NCBI GenBank assembly: GCA_937930275.1
Contig: CALGLM010000510.1
Location: 1 to 19,686, forward strand
DNA length: 19,686 bases
Origin: an uncultured Ignavibacteria bacterium
GTDB lineage: Bacteria; Bacteroidota; Ignavibacteria; Ignavibacteriales; Melioribacteraceae
Direction: 5' to 3'
The notes under the pieces are model-generated. The model worked only from the letters and a program-made list of their open reading frames with translations, ran no database searches and was not told where the DNA came from. The position numbers and the translations under genes are program-made. This document shows, in pieces, positions 7,927-16,149 of the stretch (positions within the stretch are counted from its first letter, which is position 1; the number at the start of each line of letters is the position of its first letter).

Positions 7927-7961
7927 AAAAAAAAATGCACCCTTGTTTCAAAGGTGCATTT
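7927..7961 (-). terminator. Terminator-like hairpin abutting the nif3 start codon
   Basis: Read on the minus strand: a 9-bp stem AAATGCACC/GGTGCATTT (arms 7953-7961 and 7933-7941), two further pairs after a mismatch, loop GTTTC region, then an unbroken run of nine U (7935-7927). The U-run ends 3 nt before the ATG of the Nif3-family gene. It could end ispG transcription or act as an attenuator in the nif3 leader. The structure is clear; its role is inferred. Confidence 0.65.
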
Positions 7962-7975
7962 AATTTATTTTATTG

Positions 7976-7990
7976 CCACAAAATTTGTGG
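7976..7990. repeat. Short inverted repeat in ispG-nif3 spacer
   Basis: CCACAAA-A-TTTGTGG, 7-bp arms around one base. It sits in the putative nif3 leader between the candidate promoter and the terminator-like hairpin, so it could be an operator or a leader-RNA stem. No U-run follows, so it is not a terminator by itself. Confidence 0.4.
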
Positions 7991-8041
7991 TAAAATGCTT
8001 GTTTTTCTATTTTTACTTATTGTTTTCATAATTGGTAACTA

Positions 8042-8072
8042 CAAAAGTAAAATATTTTTTAATAAATCTCAA
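8042..8072 (-). promoter_or_regulatory. Candidate Bacteroidetes-type promoter for nif3-zinc-ribbon operon
   Basis: On the minus strand, TACTTTTG (8049-8042) fits the Bacteroidetes -7 consensus TAnnTTTG, and TTG (8072-8070) lies 20 nt upstream as the -33 element. Transcription would start near 8035, upstream of the hairpin at 7933-7961, giving a leader of about 110 nt. It relies on this organism using Bacteroidetes-like promoters, which is inferred. Confidence 0.35.
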
Positions 8073-8091
8073 CTATGGATATAAATTTTTT

Positions 8092-10011
8092 TTATTTTTT
8101 TTCTATCCATAAGTTGTCTTCTTTAATAATATCAATTAAAGCCTCAACGGCAAACTCGCTATCTATACTTTTCCTTACAACTTCTTTTCCTTTATATAGC
8201 GTAATTTTACCTACGCCGCTACCAACATAACCGTAATCTGCATCAGCCATTTCACCGGGTCCGTTTACAATACAGCCCATTACGGCAATTTTTACCCCTT
8301 TCAAATGTCCGGTCCTTTCTCTTATTTTATTTGTTACTTCAACCAAATCAAATAAAGTTCTACCGCACGAAGGACATGCAATATATTCTGTTTTGGATAT
8401 TCTTGCTCGTGCTGCCTGCAAAATGCCGAATTGAATTCTATTTACAAATTGAGCGTCATGTTCTCCAAAAGTATCTATCCAAATTCCGTCACTTAAACCA
8501 TCTATCAGTAAACCGCCTAAATCGGTTGAAGAATAAAGCATCAATTGCTCTTTAGGTAAATTTTTGTATCCACGCTTAATAATTACCGGATTTTTTATCC
8601 CATTTTCAATTAAATAATTTAAACAATAACGATTTTCAGCCAATCCGTTTATATTTTCTGTAGTAAGAACTATTATTACCGTATCGTCTAAAATAGTCTT
8701 ATTTATTAAGCTTAAATTGTTAATTTCTAACTCAACAAAATTAGCAACAAATGATTTCTTCTTCGTCTCCGCATATTCTTTATAATTGAAAAAGGGGAAA
8801 CAATCCGCTCTATTAGATGATCTTAGCCATTTTGCATGATTATAAATCGGCTTTAATGTATTAGGCAAATCAAAATTAACCTCTAAATCGCCCAAATAAA
8901 TTAAATCAGCCGCTTGGTCTGCAATGTTCCATTTATCAGTATTTGGTTCGTATGCATATCCGATTTTTACTAAATCTGTAATTTCAATTGAATTAAATTT
9001 AGAAAAATCGGCAACAACTTTAGGAACATTCCCTGCTCCAAGTGAAAGAATGTCGAAGGTCTCTTGTTTTTTATATTCAAAAGGATTAATGAAATATGTT
9101 TTAATTTCCGGAATTGGAGCGTGAAATTCTCTACCTTTATAGCGATTTGCAATATTGATTGCAACAGGTGATTCGTTTTCGGGCGGTTCGGTTAAAGATA
9201 CTCTTATTGTATCTCCTATTCCGTCTTCGAGCAGCGAGCCAATGCCTAATGCTGATTTTATCCTTCCGTCTTCACCGTCACCGGCTTCGGTAACTCCAAG
9301 GTGCAAAGGATACCGCATCCCTTCTTCCTCCATTTTTGAAATAAGTAATCGGTAAGCTTGAACCATAACTTGGGGATTGCTGGATTTCATTGATAAAACA
9401 ATATTATGAAAGTTTTCGTCCCTGCAAATTCTTACAAACTCAAGCGCACTTTCAACCATACCGAAAGGAGTATCACCGTAACGGCTCATAATTCTATCGG
9501 AAAGCGATCCATGGTTTGTGCCTATTCGCATAGCGGTTCCGTATTCCTTACAAATTTTTACCAAAGGAGTAAAGCGTGTTCTAATTCGTTCAATTTCTTC
9601 GGCATACTCTAAGTCGGTATATTCCAACTGTAAAAATTTTTTCTTATCAATATAGTTACCCGGGTTAACTCGAACTTTTTCAACTATTCGTGCGGCAGCT
9701 TCCGCAGCATTTGGGGTATAGTGTATATCGGCAATTAAAGGAACTTTGTATCCTCGTTTTATTAACTCTTTTTTTATTTCGGCTAAATTATTAGCTTCTT
9801 TTATACTGGGGGCGGTAATTCTAACATATTCACAACCGGCATTAACCATTCTAATCGTCTGTTCAACGGTTGCAATGGTATCCATTGTATTTGTAGTTGT
9901 CATGGATTGAATTCTAATCGGATTATTTCCGCCTAACGGGATATCGCCAATGTTAACTTCAATGGTCTTATATCTTTTGTAATTTGTTAGCGAATTGCAG
10001 TAATGTTGCAT
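8092..10011 (-). CDS. ispG: 4-hydroxy-3-methylbut-2-enyl diphosphate synthase, long form
   Basis: IspG (GcpE), the [4Fe-4S] enzyme of the MEP pathway that converts MEcPP to HMBPP using electrons from ferredoxin or flavodoxin. The N-terminal TIM barrel has VNIGDIPLGGNNPIRIQSM, VRITAPS, PLIADIHY and VRVNPGN; the C-terminal iron-sulfur domain has C546/C549 (ACPSCGRT), C580 and E587 (CIVNGPGE), the expected cluster ligands. At about 639 aa it is the long form with an extra domain between barrel and cluster domain (about 290-520), as in Bacteroidetes, Chlorobi, Chlamydia and plants; typical E. coli-type enzymes are near 370 aa. The ATG at 10009-10011 is preferred; an in-frame TTG two codons upstream (10015-10017) gives 641 aa. 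Neither has a clear Shine-Dalgarno. It is probably monocistronic. Confidence 0.97.
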   Translation of the reverse strand: MQHYCNSLTNYKRYKTIEVNIGDIPLGGNNPIRIQSMTTTNTMDTIATVEQTIRMVNAGCEYVRITAPSIKEANNLAEIKKELIKRGYKVPLIADIHYTPNAAEAAARIVEKVRVNPGNYIDKKKFLQLEYTDLEYAEEIERIRTRFTPLVKICKEYGTAMRIGTNHGSLSDRIMSRYGDTPFGMVESALEFVRICRDENFHNIVLSMKSSNPQVMVQAYRLLISKMEEEGMRYPLHLGVTEAGDGEDGRIKSALGIGSLLEDGIGDTIRVSLTEPPENESPVAINIANRYKGREFHAPIPEIKTYFINPFEYKKQETFDILSLGAGNVPKVVADFSKFNSIEITDLVKIGYAYEPNTDKWNIADQAADLIYLGDLEVNFDLPNTLKPIYNHAKWLRSSNRADCFPFFNYKEYAETKKKSFVANFVELEINNLSLINKTILDDTVIIVLTTENINGLAENRYCLNYLIENGIKNPVIIKRGYKNLPKEQLMLYSSTDLGGLLIDGLSDGIWIDTFGEHDAQFVNRIQFGILQAARARISKTEYIACPSCGRTLFDLVEVTNKIRERTGHLKGVKIAVMGCIVNGPGEMADADYGYVGSGVGKITLYKGKEVVRKSIDSEFAVEALIDIIKEDNLWIEKK

Positions 10012-10061
10012 GGTCAATTTTTGTTTAAATTATAAACAAACTATTTATTATGTAAGTTCTT

Positions 10062-10574
10062 TTATTTTAATAAATGAATAAACTTTGAGATAAAATCTAT
10101 ACTGTTTATGGGTTCTTGGGCAGTTACCGTTTGTTTTCCCGTTACAACCGGTTCGGAAACATAAACAGCTCCCTCCCTTTCTAAATCTTTTTTATAATTA
10201 AAGTTACATGTGCTTTTTTCATTTTTTAATATACCGGCTTTTGCCATTAAAATTGGTGCTGCACAAATACCTCCGATTATTTTTTTGCTATTATAAAAAG
10301 ATAAAATATTTGAAATTAGCAAGGTGTTCTTAAAATACTCGGTAATACCTTTACCGCCTATTATAACTAAACCGGCAAAGTTGGAAGATTTTAAGTTATT
10401 AAGCAAAATATCGTTTTTTACTTTCATACCGTAAAGTCCGGTACAAACCGAAAAACTATCCGAACAGATAAAAACATTAAATTTGTTTTTTAATAAGTTG
10501 GATTTTACTATAGTAAATTCCTGCTCGTCAAAGTCTTTTTGTGCAATAAAAATAACAATACTTTTCGATTTCAA
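10062..10574 (-). CDS. DJ-1/PfpI family protein
   Basis: 170-aa single-domain protein of the DJ-1/PfpI superfamily (ThiJ-like). The strand-and-elbow motif KKIIGGICAAP carries the nucleophile Cys104, and GLVIIGGKG (68-76) precedes it as in DJ-1 homologues; an acidic residue near the N-terminus (E17 or E19) would pair with the cysteine. The end, VVTGKQTVTAQEP, matches the family's final strand wording. Members include deglycase-like, chaperone-like and protease-like proteins, so the precise activity is open. The start is TTG at 10572-10574, supported by AGGAT (10581-10585) 7 nt upstream. There is a 50-bp gap to ispG, on the same strand, so read-through into ispG is possible, though each may have its own promoter. 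It has no signal peptide and should be cytoplasmic. Confidence 0.88.
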   Translation of the reverse strand: MKSKSIVIFIAQKDFDEQEFTIVKSNLLKNKFNVFICSDSFSVCTGLYGMKVKNDILLNNLKSSNFAGLVIIGGKGITEYFKNTLLISNILSFYNSKKIIGGICAAPILMAKAGILKNEKSTCNFNYKKDLEREGAVYVSEPVVTGKQTVTAQEPINSIDFISKFIHLLK

Positions 10575-10606
10575 TAAAATATCCTAATACATTAAACTAA
10601 ATATAC

Positions 10607-10614
10607 CAAAAATA
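10607..10614 (-). promoter_or_regulatory. Candidate -7 box (TAnnTTTG) for the DJ-1-family gene
   Basis: TATTTTTG on the minus strand fits the Bacteroidetes -7 consensus and lies about 33 nt before the TTG start, leaving space for the AGGAT ribosome site. No TTG at the -33 distance was found, so support is weak. Confidence 0.25.
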
Positions 10615-10714
10615 TTATATAGTTACAAGAATTTAGACATTTTAGAAATAAGGTAACTTGAATTTTGAATTGTTAATTTCGGATTATTGATTTGGGGGGT
10701 AATGCTAATTTTTA

Positions 10715-10734
10715 CACGGGGTTTAAACCCCGTG
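10715..10734. repeat. Perfect 20-bp GC-rich palindrome
   Basis: CACGGGGTTTAAACCCCGTG is its own reverse complement and stands out in AT-rich DNA. It lies 30 bp beyond the stop of the minus-strand NAGPA-like gene. RNA from either strand would form a 10-bp stem with four G-C pairs in a row, but no U-run follows on either strand, so it is not a typical intrinsic terminator. It may be a REP-like interspersed palindrome or a binding site; no second copy was seen here. Confidence 0.7.
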
Positions 10735-10763
10735 CAATTAAAGAACAAAACACATAATTTAAA

Positions 10764-12431
10764 TTATTTAACAAGTGCCATTTTTTTTGTAATAGTTTTT
10801 CCGTTAACATACAAGCTGTAAAAATAAATTCCCGAAGGAGCAATGTTACCGTTATCGTCTTTAGCATTCCAAACAACAAAATGATTTCCTTTATTTAGCA
10901 TATTGTTATCAATTAATGTTGCAATTTTTTCGCCTAAAGAGTTGTAGATTATTAAGCTAATATTACTTGTTTCGGGTAACCCGAACGATATTTTTGTTGA
11001 AGGGTTAAACGGATTTGGATAATTTTGAGATAATGTAAAATCTTTAGGTAAATTTTCTTGTTTATCTTCAACCGATACTACAAAAGTTGAATCATAAGAA
11101 ATCAAACGGATAGCATCTGCAACAACATAAGTACCACTTGGTGAACCGGCATCGGTTAATTTTATATTTTCGTTACTTGTTCCGGCAAATGTAAAAGTGC
11201 CTATTTTAACCCAAGAAGAACCGTTAACCGACTGATCTTTTTTTACTGTGTCAATTCCGTTTTTATGTGTTATAATAAATGGTGTTGTTTTGCTTCTGTT
11301 TGTAGAAGCGACCCACCATGCATAAACTTCGTAACTTGCTTCCTTTGTTAAGTTTAAATTAAATTGAGCATAGCTATCACCTGTTCCAACTGCATTTAAT
11401 TGAGCTGCAGTTGTTCCCCAAAAACCGGTATTTGCCGTAGGAAACCAATCCGGTCCGTTTAAGGAAGCTTCGGGATCTCCCGTATCGATAACTTTTTCAA
11501 ATGTAGGTTCTTTTGGCAAATGGAGCGAATCTATATGAGTAATTGCAAAAATTACCGGAACAGAACGTTGTTCGCTTGGTGAATTTACGAACTGATTACC
11601 CAAGGCCATTTGTGTTGAGCCGCCTCCGTCCAAATTCATTGCTTCAACGCAGCCAAAATTAATAAGTACTTGTGCTAATTCCGGTAAGCTTAACCCTTCG
11701 CTATCTGTTTGTCTTCCGTCAGCTACAATCATAATTACATGTTTATCTGCAGTATAACCTACTGCCGTACGCGGGTCTCTGTTATCAAGTCCTACACCGC
11801 TTCCCCACATAATTTCTTCATTATAAGTAACATTAACTTGACCGTTTTTAACAAGAGTGGGTCCGCCTCCTATTCCTACCAATAAATTTTGATAGGCAGT
11901 TCCTTGCGATTGTAAAGGAGATGGTAACGGTGAAGGAGCGTTATAAGTATATTGTAAAGGTTGATTAAAGGTATATAAACCTTGTAAAGTATTGTTAAAA
12001 TGGTAAATCCAATTTACGGCAGGCTGTTTGTTTGTATTAACGCCAAAAAAACTTCTAATAACAGGATATGACTGGTTGTTTCTGGTTACTGCAGCAACAT
12101 TTTGAGCTTTTATTTCATTTGGGTAAACAACCGTGCTATACGAAGTTGAACCCCCGAAAAAGCCGCCGTTTATTGCAGCATAAGCCCCAAACCTACTTGT
12201 AAGAGTATTTACCGTACTCGGAGAAGTGGTAATATATGGTCTTACTGCAATTTTAGGTGAGTTTAGATCAACATCAAAATAAAACGCTTTTAATTTTGGA
12301 GAGGTTCTTGAACCTTCAAACAATTTTACTCCGTTCGGTAAATTATAAAATGCGCTAACGTCAGTCCAAGTAATAGTTTGAGCGTAAAAATAGCTTGAAC
12401 AAATAAAAAATAGTAAAATCAATCGTTTCAT
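10764..12431 (-). CDS. T9SS-exported phosphodiester glycosidase (NAGPA-like) with golvesin-like domain
   Basis: 555-aa secreted protein in four parts. (1) Signal peptide 1-17 (cleavage FYA|QT). (2) NAGPA-type phosphodiester glycosidase domain, about 45-298, with YAAINGGFFGG (84-94), IGGGPTLV (187-194), DPRTAVGYT (219-227), IVADGRQ (235-241) and the signature EAMNLDGGGSTQMAL (263-277). The family includes the mammalian mannose-6-phosphate uncovering enzyme and bacterial envelope enzymes that cleave sugar phosphodiesters. (3) Golvesin C-terminal-like beta domain, about 311-446 (DTGDPEASL... GTYVVADAIRL). (4) T9SS type A sorting domain, about 467-555 (LSQNYPNPFNPSTKI ... SGIYFYSL). It should cross the outer membrane through the Por/T9SS machinery and be released or anchored at the surface. 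The Shine-Dalgarno GGGAG is 10 nt before the ATG. Substrate unknown; wall polymers or exopolysaccharide phosphodiesters are plausible. Confidence 0.92.
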   Translation of the reverse strand: MKRLILLFFICSSYFYAQTITWTDVSAFYNLPNGVKLFEGSRTSPKLKAFYFDVDLNSPKIAVRPYITTSPSTVNTLTSRFGAYAAINGGFFGGSTSYSTVVYPNEIKAQNVAAVTRNNQSYPVIRSFFGVNTNKQPAVNWIYHFNNTLQGLYTFNQPLQYTYNAPSPLPSPLQSQGTAYQNLLVGIGGGPTLVKNGQVNVTYNEEIMWGSGVGLDNRDPRTAVGYTADKHVIMIVADGRQTDSEGLSLPELAQVLINFGCVEAMNLDGGGSTQMALGNQFVNSPSEQRSVPVIFAITHIDSLHLPKEPTFEKVIDTGDPEASLNGPDWFPTANTGFWGTTAAQLNAVGTGDSYAQFNLNLTKEASYEVYAWWVASTNRSKTTPFIITHKNGIDTVKKDQSVNGSSWVKIGTFTFAGTSNENIKLTDAGSPSGTYVVADAIRLISYDSTFVVSVEDKQENLPKDFTLSQNYPNPFNPSTKISFGLPETSNISLIIYNSLGEKIATLIDNNMLNKGNHFVVWNAKDDNGNIAPSGIYFYSLYVNGKTITKKMALVK

Positions 12432-12463
12432 ATAGTGTCTCCCGTTTTTATAAATTCATATTG

Positions 12464-12471
12464 CAAATTTA
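12464..12471 (-). promoter_or_regulatory. Candidate -7 box (TAnnTTTG) for the NAGPA-like gene
   Basis: TAAATTTG on the minus strand fits the Bacteroidetes -7 consensus. A start about 7 nt downstream gives a 25-nt leader containing the GGGAG ribosome site. No convincing -33 TTG was seen. Confidence 0.3.
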
Positions 12472-12522
12472 ATATTTTTTATTGAATGAATAATTATTAA
12501 TCCGATAATATTAATAAATATA

Positions 12523-12551
12523 TTGTATTAAATAATTAATCTTGCTAATTT
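12523..12551 (+). promoter_or_regulatory. Candidate promoter of the M16 peptidase pair
   Basis: TTGTAT (12523-12528), a 17-nt spacer and TAATTT (12546-12551) form a housekeeping-like pair 48 nt before the ATG. In AT-rich DNA such matches are frequent, so support is weak. Confidence 0.25.
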
Positions 12552-12599
12552 TATAAAGATAAATAAAAAATATTAATCCACTAATCTAAGGATAGAATA

Positions 12600-13922
12600 A
12601 TGAAGAAGAAAATCCTTTTTATTTTGCCGGCAATAGTTATGTTAATCGGTTGCTCCGGTGCAAGAAAAATTGAATTTGAAGAGTTTAAACTTGATAATGG
12701 TCTGCATGTTATCTTACACGAAGACCACACTACGCCCAACGTGGCAGTATCGGTTATGTATCATGTAGGAAGCAAAAATGAAGACCCTGAAAGAACCGGC
12801 TTTGCACATTTTTTTGAACACTTAATGTTTGAAGGATCACCGAATATAGCACGTGGTGAGTACTTTAAAACAATTGAAGCAGCCGGAGGTACGTTAAATG
12901 CAAATACGTCGTTTGATAGAACTTTTTACTATGAAATTATGCCGTCAAATCAGTTAGAACTTGGATTATATATGGAATCCGAGAGAATGTTACACTTAAA
13001 AATTGATAGTGTAGGGTTAGAAACGCAACGCAAAGTAGTAAAAGAAGAAAGAAAACAAAGTTATGAAAATAGACCGTACGGTTCAATATTAGAAGAGACT
13101 TTTAAAAGAGCTTATAAAGTACATCCTTATAGCTGGTTACCTATAGGTTCGGTTCAGTATATTGACCAAGCAAAATTAGACGAATTTATTGATTTTTATA
13201 AACATTATTATGTACCGAATAACGCAACCCTTTCAATTGCAGGTGATATTGATAAAAAAACCGCAAAAGAATATATAAATAAATACTTTTCAGAAATTCC
13301 GAAAGGAACAAAAGAAATAAAAAGAACTTTTGCGGAAGAACCTCCTTTAGGCGGTGAAGTGAGGGATACTATTTATGACAATATACAATTACCGGCAGTT
13401 ATCGAATCGTATAGAATACCGGCTCAAGGAACCGAAGATTATTATGCATTGAACATGTTAACTACTTTATTGTCTTCAGGTCAAAGCAGCAGATTATACA
13501 AAGCTATTGTTGACGAGCAACAAAAAGCCGTTACTGCAATGTCATTTCCGTTTTCATTGGAAGATAGCGGACAATTTTTAGTTTTTGCCGTTTGTAATAT
13601 GGGTAAAGATGCAAAAGATGTAGAAGATGCTATGTATGCAGAAATAGAAAAAGTTCAAAACGAATTAATTAGCGAACGTGAATTTATAAAGTTACAAAAC
13701 CAAATAGAAAAAAGTTTTGTTGACGAAAACTCAAGAGTAGCAGGTATAGCAGAAAACTTAGCAAACTATCACGTTTATTTTGGTGATACAAATTTAATAA
13801 ATACCGAAATTGAACGTTTTATGAAAGTTACCCGCGAAGACATACAACGTGTTGCAAAAAAATATTTAGTAAAAGAAAACAGAGTTGTATTACACTATTT
13901 ACCTAAAAGTTTAAAAAAATAA
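12600..13922 (+). CDS. M16 zinc metallopeptidase, catalytic subunit (lipoprotein)
   Basis: 440-aa M16B (pitrilysin/insulinase clan) peptidase. A lipoprotein signal with lipobox LIGC (Cys18) predicts membrane anchoring in the periplasm. The N-terminal domain has the inverted zinc motif HxxEH at H70-F-F-E73-H74 (zinc ligands and catalytic Glu) and the third ligand E150 in VVKEERKQSYENRP, 76 residues after H74 as usual. A second, non-catalytic M16-fold domain spans about 245-440, with the SSGQSSRLY segment near 292-300. Its length is that of a one-subunit, two-domain M16B enzyme, which normally works with a partner; the next gene, 21 bp downstream, encodes that partner. The ATG is preceded by AAGGA (about 10 nt). 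The role is probably degradation of peptides in the periplasm; substrates are unknown. Confidence 0.94.
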   Translation: MKKKILFILPAIVMLIGCSGARKIEFEEFKLDNGLHVILHEDHTTPNVAVSVMYHVGSKNEDPERTGFAHFFEHLMFEGSPNIARGEYFKTIEAAGGTLNANTSFDRTFYYEIMPSNQLELGLYMESERMLHLKIDSVGLETQRKVVKEERKQSYENRPYGSILEETFKRAYKVHPYSWLPIGSVQYIDQAKLDEFIDFYKHYYVPNNATLSIAGDIDKKTAKEYINKYFSEIPKGTKEIKRTFAEEPPLGGEVRDTIYDNIQLPAVIESYRIPAQGTEDYYALNMLTTLLSSGQSSRLYKAIVDEQQKAVTAMSFPFSLEDSGQFLVFAVCNMGKDAKDVEDAMYAEIEKVQNELISEREFIKLQNQIEKSFVDENSRVAGIAENLANYHVYFGDTNLINTEIERFMKVTREDIQRVAKKYLVKENRVVLHYLPKSLKK

Positions 13923-13943
13923 TTGACGTTCGGAGAATAAAAA

Positions 13944-16019
13944 ATGAGAAATAAATCAATTTTAATATTATTATTTTTATTTACTGCAAGCTTTATGTTT
14001 GCTCAGTTAGATAGAACAAAAAAACCGCTACCGGGGCCGGCTCCTGTAATTAATTTAGGTGATTACGAATTGTTTGAATTACCGAATGGTTTAAAAGTAA
14101 TTGTTGTCGAAAATCATAAATTACCTAAAGTTAATTTTAGATTTATTGTTAACAGAGAACCTTTATTGGAAAAAGAACTTGCCGGATATATTAATACAAC
14201 CGGTGAACTTTTGGGAACAGGTACAAAAACAAAAAATAAAGCACAAATTGATGAAGAAGTAGATTTTATTGGTGCTACGTTAAGCACGTCTGCTACTTCG
14301 GTAAACGGTTCTTGCTTAAGCAAAAATACCGAAAAACTTTTTGAGATAATGTCTGATATTATTGTTAATAGTGAATTTAAACAAGAAGAATTAGACAAAA
14401 TAAAAACACAAGCAATTAGCGGTTTAGCTTCGGTAAAAGATGATCCTAAAGGAATTTCCGATAGAGTTAAAAAAGTAGTTTTATACGGAAAAGATCACCC
14501 TTACGGTGAACTTGAAACCGAACAATCAATAAATGCAATTACTTTAGAAGCTTGTACAAATTATTATAAAACTTACTTTGTACCCAATATTTCTTATTTG
14601 GCAATTGTTGGTGATATTACTCTTGACCAAGCAAAACAATTGGTTACAAAATACTTGGGAGCTTGGGAAAAGAAAGATGTACCAAAAACAGAATTAAAAC
14701 AAGTTAAAGCACCATTAGTTCGTAAAGTTACAATATCTGATAGAAGTAACTCGGTACAATCGGTTGTAAGCGTTACTTATCCTTTGGATTTGAAAATTGG
14801 AACAGTTGATCAAATAAAAGCTTTAGTTGTAAATTCTATTTTGGGAGGAAGTGCAACTGCTCGATTATTTATGAATTTGCGTGAAAAACATGCTTATACA
14901 TACGGGGCATATTCAAGTTTAAGTCCTAATGAATATGTCGGTAGTTTTACGGCTTATTGCGAGGTTCGTAATTCGGTAACAGATAGTGCGGTAGCAGAAA
15001 TATTAGCGGAAATGAATAAAATTCGTACTGAAAAAATTACCGAAGAAGAGCTGCAAAATACTAAAAACTTTTTAACAGGTGATTTTTCAAGAAGTTTGGA
15101 AGATCCTCAAACTATTGCCGCATTTGCATTAAATATTGAAAGATATAATCTGCCAAAAGACTATTACAAAAACTATTTGACGGTTTTAAATTCACTAACT
15201 GTTGATGATATTTACGAAGCGGCCGGAAGAATGATAAAACCTAACAATGCATATGTGGTAGTTGTAGGTAAAGCTGATGAAATTTCCGCACCGTTAAAGA
15301 AATTTGCACAAAACGGTAAAATAGATTACCTTGATATGAACGGGGAAAAAGTTGACCTTGCGGCTAAAAAAATACCTGAAGGTTTAACAATTGATAAAGT
15401 TTTAAACAATTATATTGATGCTATAGGCGGTAAAGATGCAATAGAAAAAGTAAAAACCGCTTCTGTTACGCTTAAAGGGAAAATGCCGATGGGCGATTTT
15501 ACCGTAAACATAATTAAAAAGGAAAACGGAAAATTATATCAGAAAATTGACGCCGGTATGTTTGTTCAGGAAACGGTAACAGACGGCATTAAAGCTAAAC
15601 AATCTGCAATGGGACAAAGTAAAATGCTTGAAGGAAACGACTTGGAGCAATTAAAATTTGAAGCAGCTTTTGAACCTTACTTAAATTTAAGTAAATACGG
15701 AGTAACCGCAGAATTAACCGGAGTAGAAAACATTGACGGAAAAGATTACTATAAGGTTACAAATAAATTTGCAACCGGTAAATCTTCGGTTACATATTTT
15801 GATATCGAAACAGGATTAAAAAATAGAGATGTTGCGACTTTAGAAACTCCGCAGGGTAATTTTACACAAACAACTATTTACGGTGATTATAAAGATGTTA
15901 ACGGAATTAAATTGCCCCATAAATATACACAAATTATGGCAGGTCAATCATTTGATTTAAATGTAACCGATATTCAGATAAATTTAAATGTGCCGGATAG
16001 TAAATTTGAAGTAAAATAA
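13944..16019 (+). CDS. M16 peptidase non-catalytic partner with extra C-terminal domain
   Basis: 691-aa exported protein (signal peptide 1-20, FMFA|QL). Residues about 35-455 are two M16 domains, but where the zinc motif should be the sequence reads LAGYINTTGELLGTGT (79-94), with no HxxEH, so it cannot be catalytic. It retains the GGSATARLFMNLREKHAYTYG segment (split here 301-310 and 311-321) carrying the R/Y residues (R307, Y318/Y320) that in M16B heterodimers bind substrate C-termini and complement the active subunit. Residues about 484-691 add a domain starting NNYIDAIGGKDAIEKV and continuing with beta strands; this wording recurs in FCB proteins and resembles LolA/outer-membrane lipoprotein-sorting folds. 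GGAG precedes the ATG at about 10 nt. It follows the catalytic subunit by 21 bp and is closed by a strong terminator, so the two form one operon. Confidence 0.92.
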   Translation: MRNKSILILLFLFTASFMFAQLDRTKKPLPGPAPVINLGDYELFELPNGLKVIVVENHKLPKVNFRFIVNREPLLEKELAGYINTTGELLGTGTKTKNKAQIDEEVDFIGATLSTSATSVNGSCLSKNTEKLFEIMSDIIVNSEFKQEELDKIKTQAISGLASVKDDPKGISDRVKKVVLYGKDHPYGELETEQSINAITLEACTNYYKTYFVPNISYLAIVGDITLDQAKQLVTKYLGAWEKKDVPKTELKQVKAPLVRKVTISDRSNSVQSVVSVTYPLDLKIGTVDQIKALVVNSILGGSATARLFMNLREKHAYTYGAYSSLSPNEYVGSFTAYCEVRNSVTDSAVAEILAEMNKIRTEKITEEELQNTKNFLTGDFSRSLEDPQTIAAFALNIERYNLPKDYYKNYLTVLNSLTVDDIYEAAGRMIKPNNAYVVVVGKADEISAPLKKFAQNGKIDYLDMNGEKVDLAAKKIPEGLTIDKVLNNYIDAIGGKDAIEKVKTASVTLKGKMPMGDFTVNIIKKENGKLYQKIDAGMFVQETVTDGIKAKQSAMGQSKMLEGNDLEQLKFEAAFEPYLNLSKYGVTAELTGVENIDGKDYYKVTNKFATGKSSVTYFDIETGLKNRDVATLETPQGNFTQTTIYGDYKDVNGIKLPHKYTQIMAGQSFDLNVTDIQINLNVPDSKFEVK

Positions 16020-16036
16020 GCAATTTAACATTTAAT

Positions 16037-16084
16037 AAAAATTCCCCCGATTGCCATAAAACAATTGTGGGGAATTTTTATTTT
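16037..16084 (+). terminator. Intrinsic terminator of the M16 operon
   Basis: Perfect 11-bp stem AAAAATTCCCC (16037-16047) with GGGGAATTTTT (16069-16079), extended inward by about six pairs (16048-16053 with 16062-16067), then TATTTT. It lies 17 nt after the stop of the non-catalytic M16 gene. Confidence 0.9.
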
Positions 16085-16149
16085 AAATATACACTAAAGT
16101 TTAGTAATAAAATTTATTTCTTCTTTATTCTTCTCTTTTACATCTTTTT

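Noticed and set aside
8073..8115. Inverted repeat around the ispG stop codon (TATGGATA ... TATCCATA)
   Set aside because: The stem is short and interrupted with an A/T-rich loop of more than 20 nt and no following U-run; it is a poor terminator and probably chance.
12495..12579. Direct repeat TATTAATCC (12495-12503 and 12571-12579) before the M16 operon
   Set aside because: Nine AT-rich bases 76 bp apart; without further copies it cannot be told from chance.
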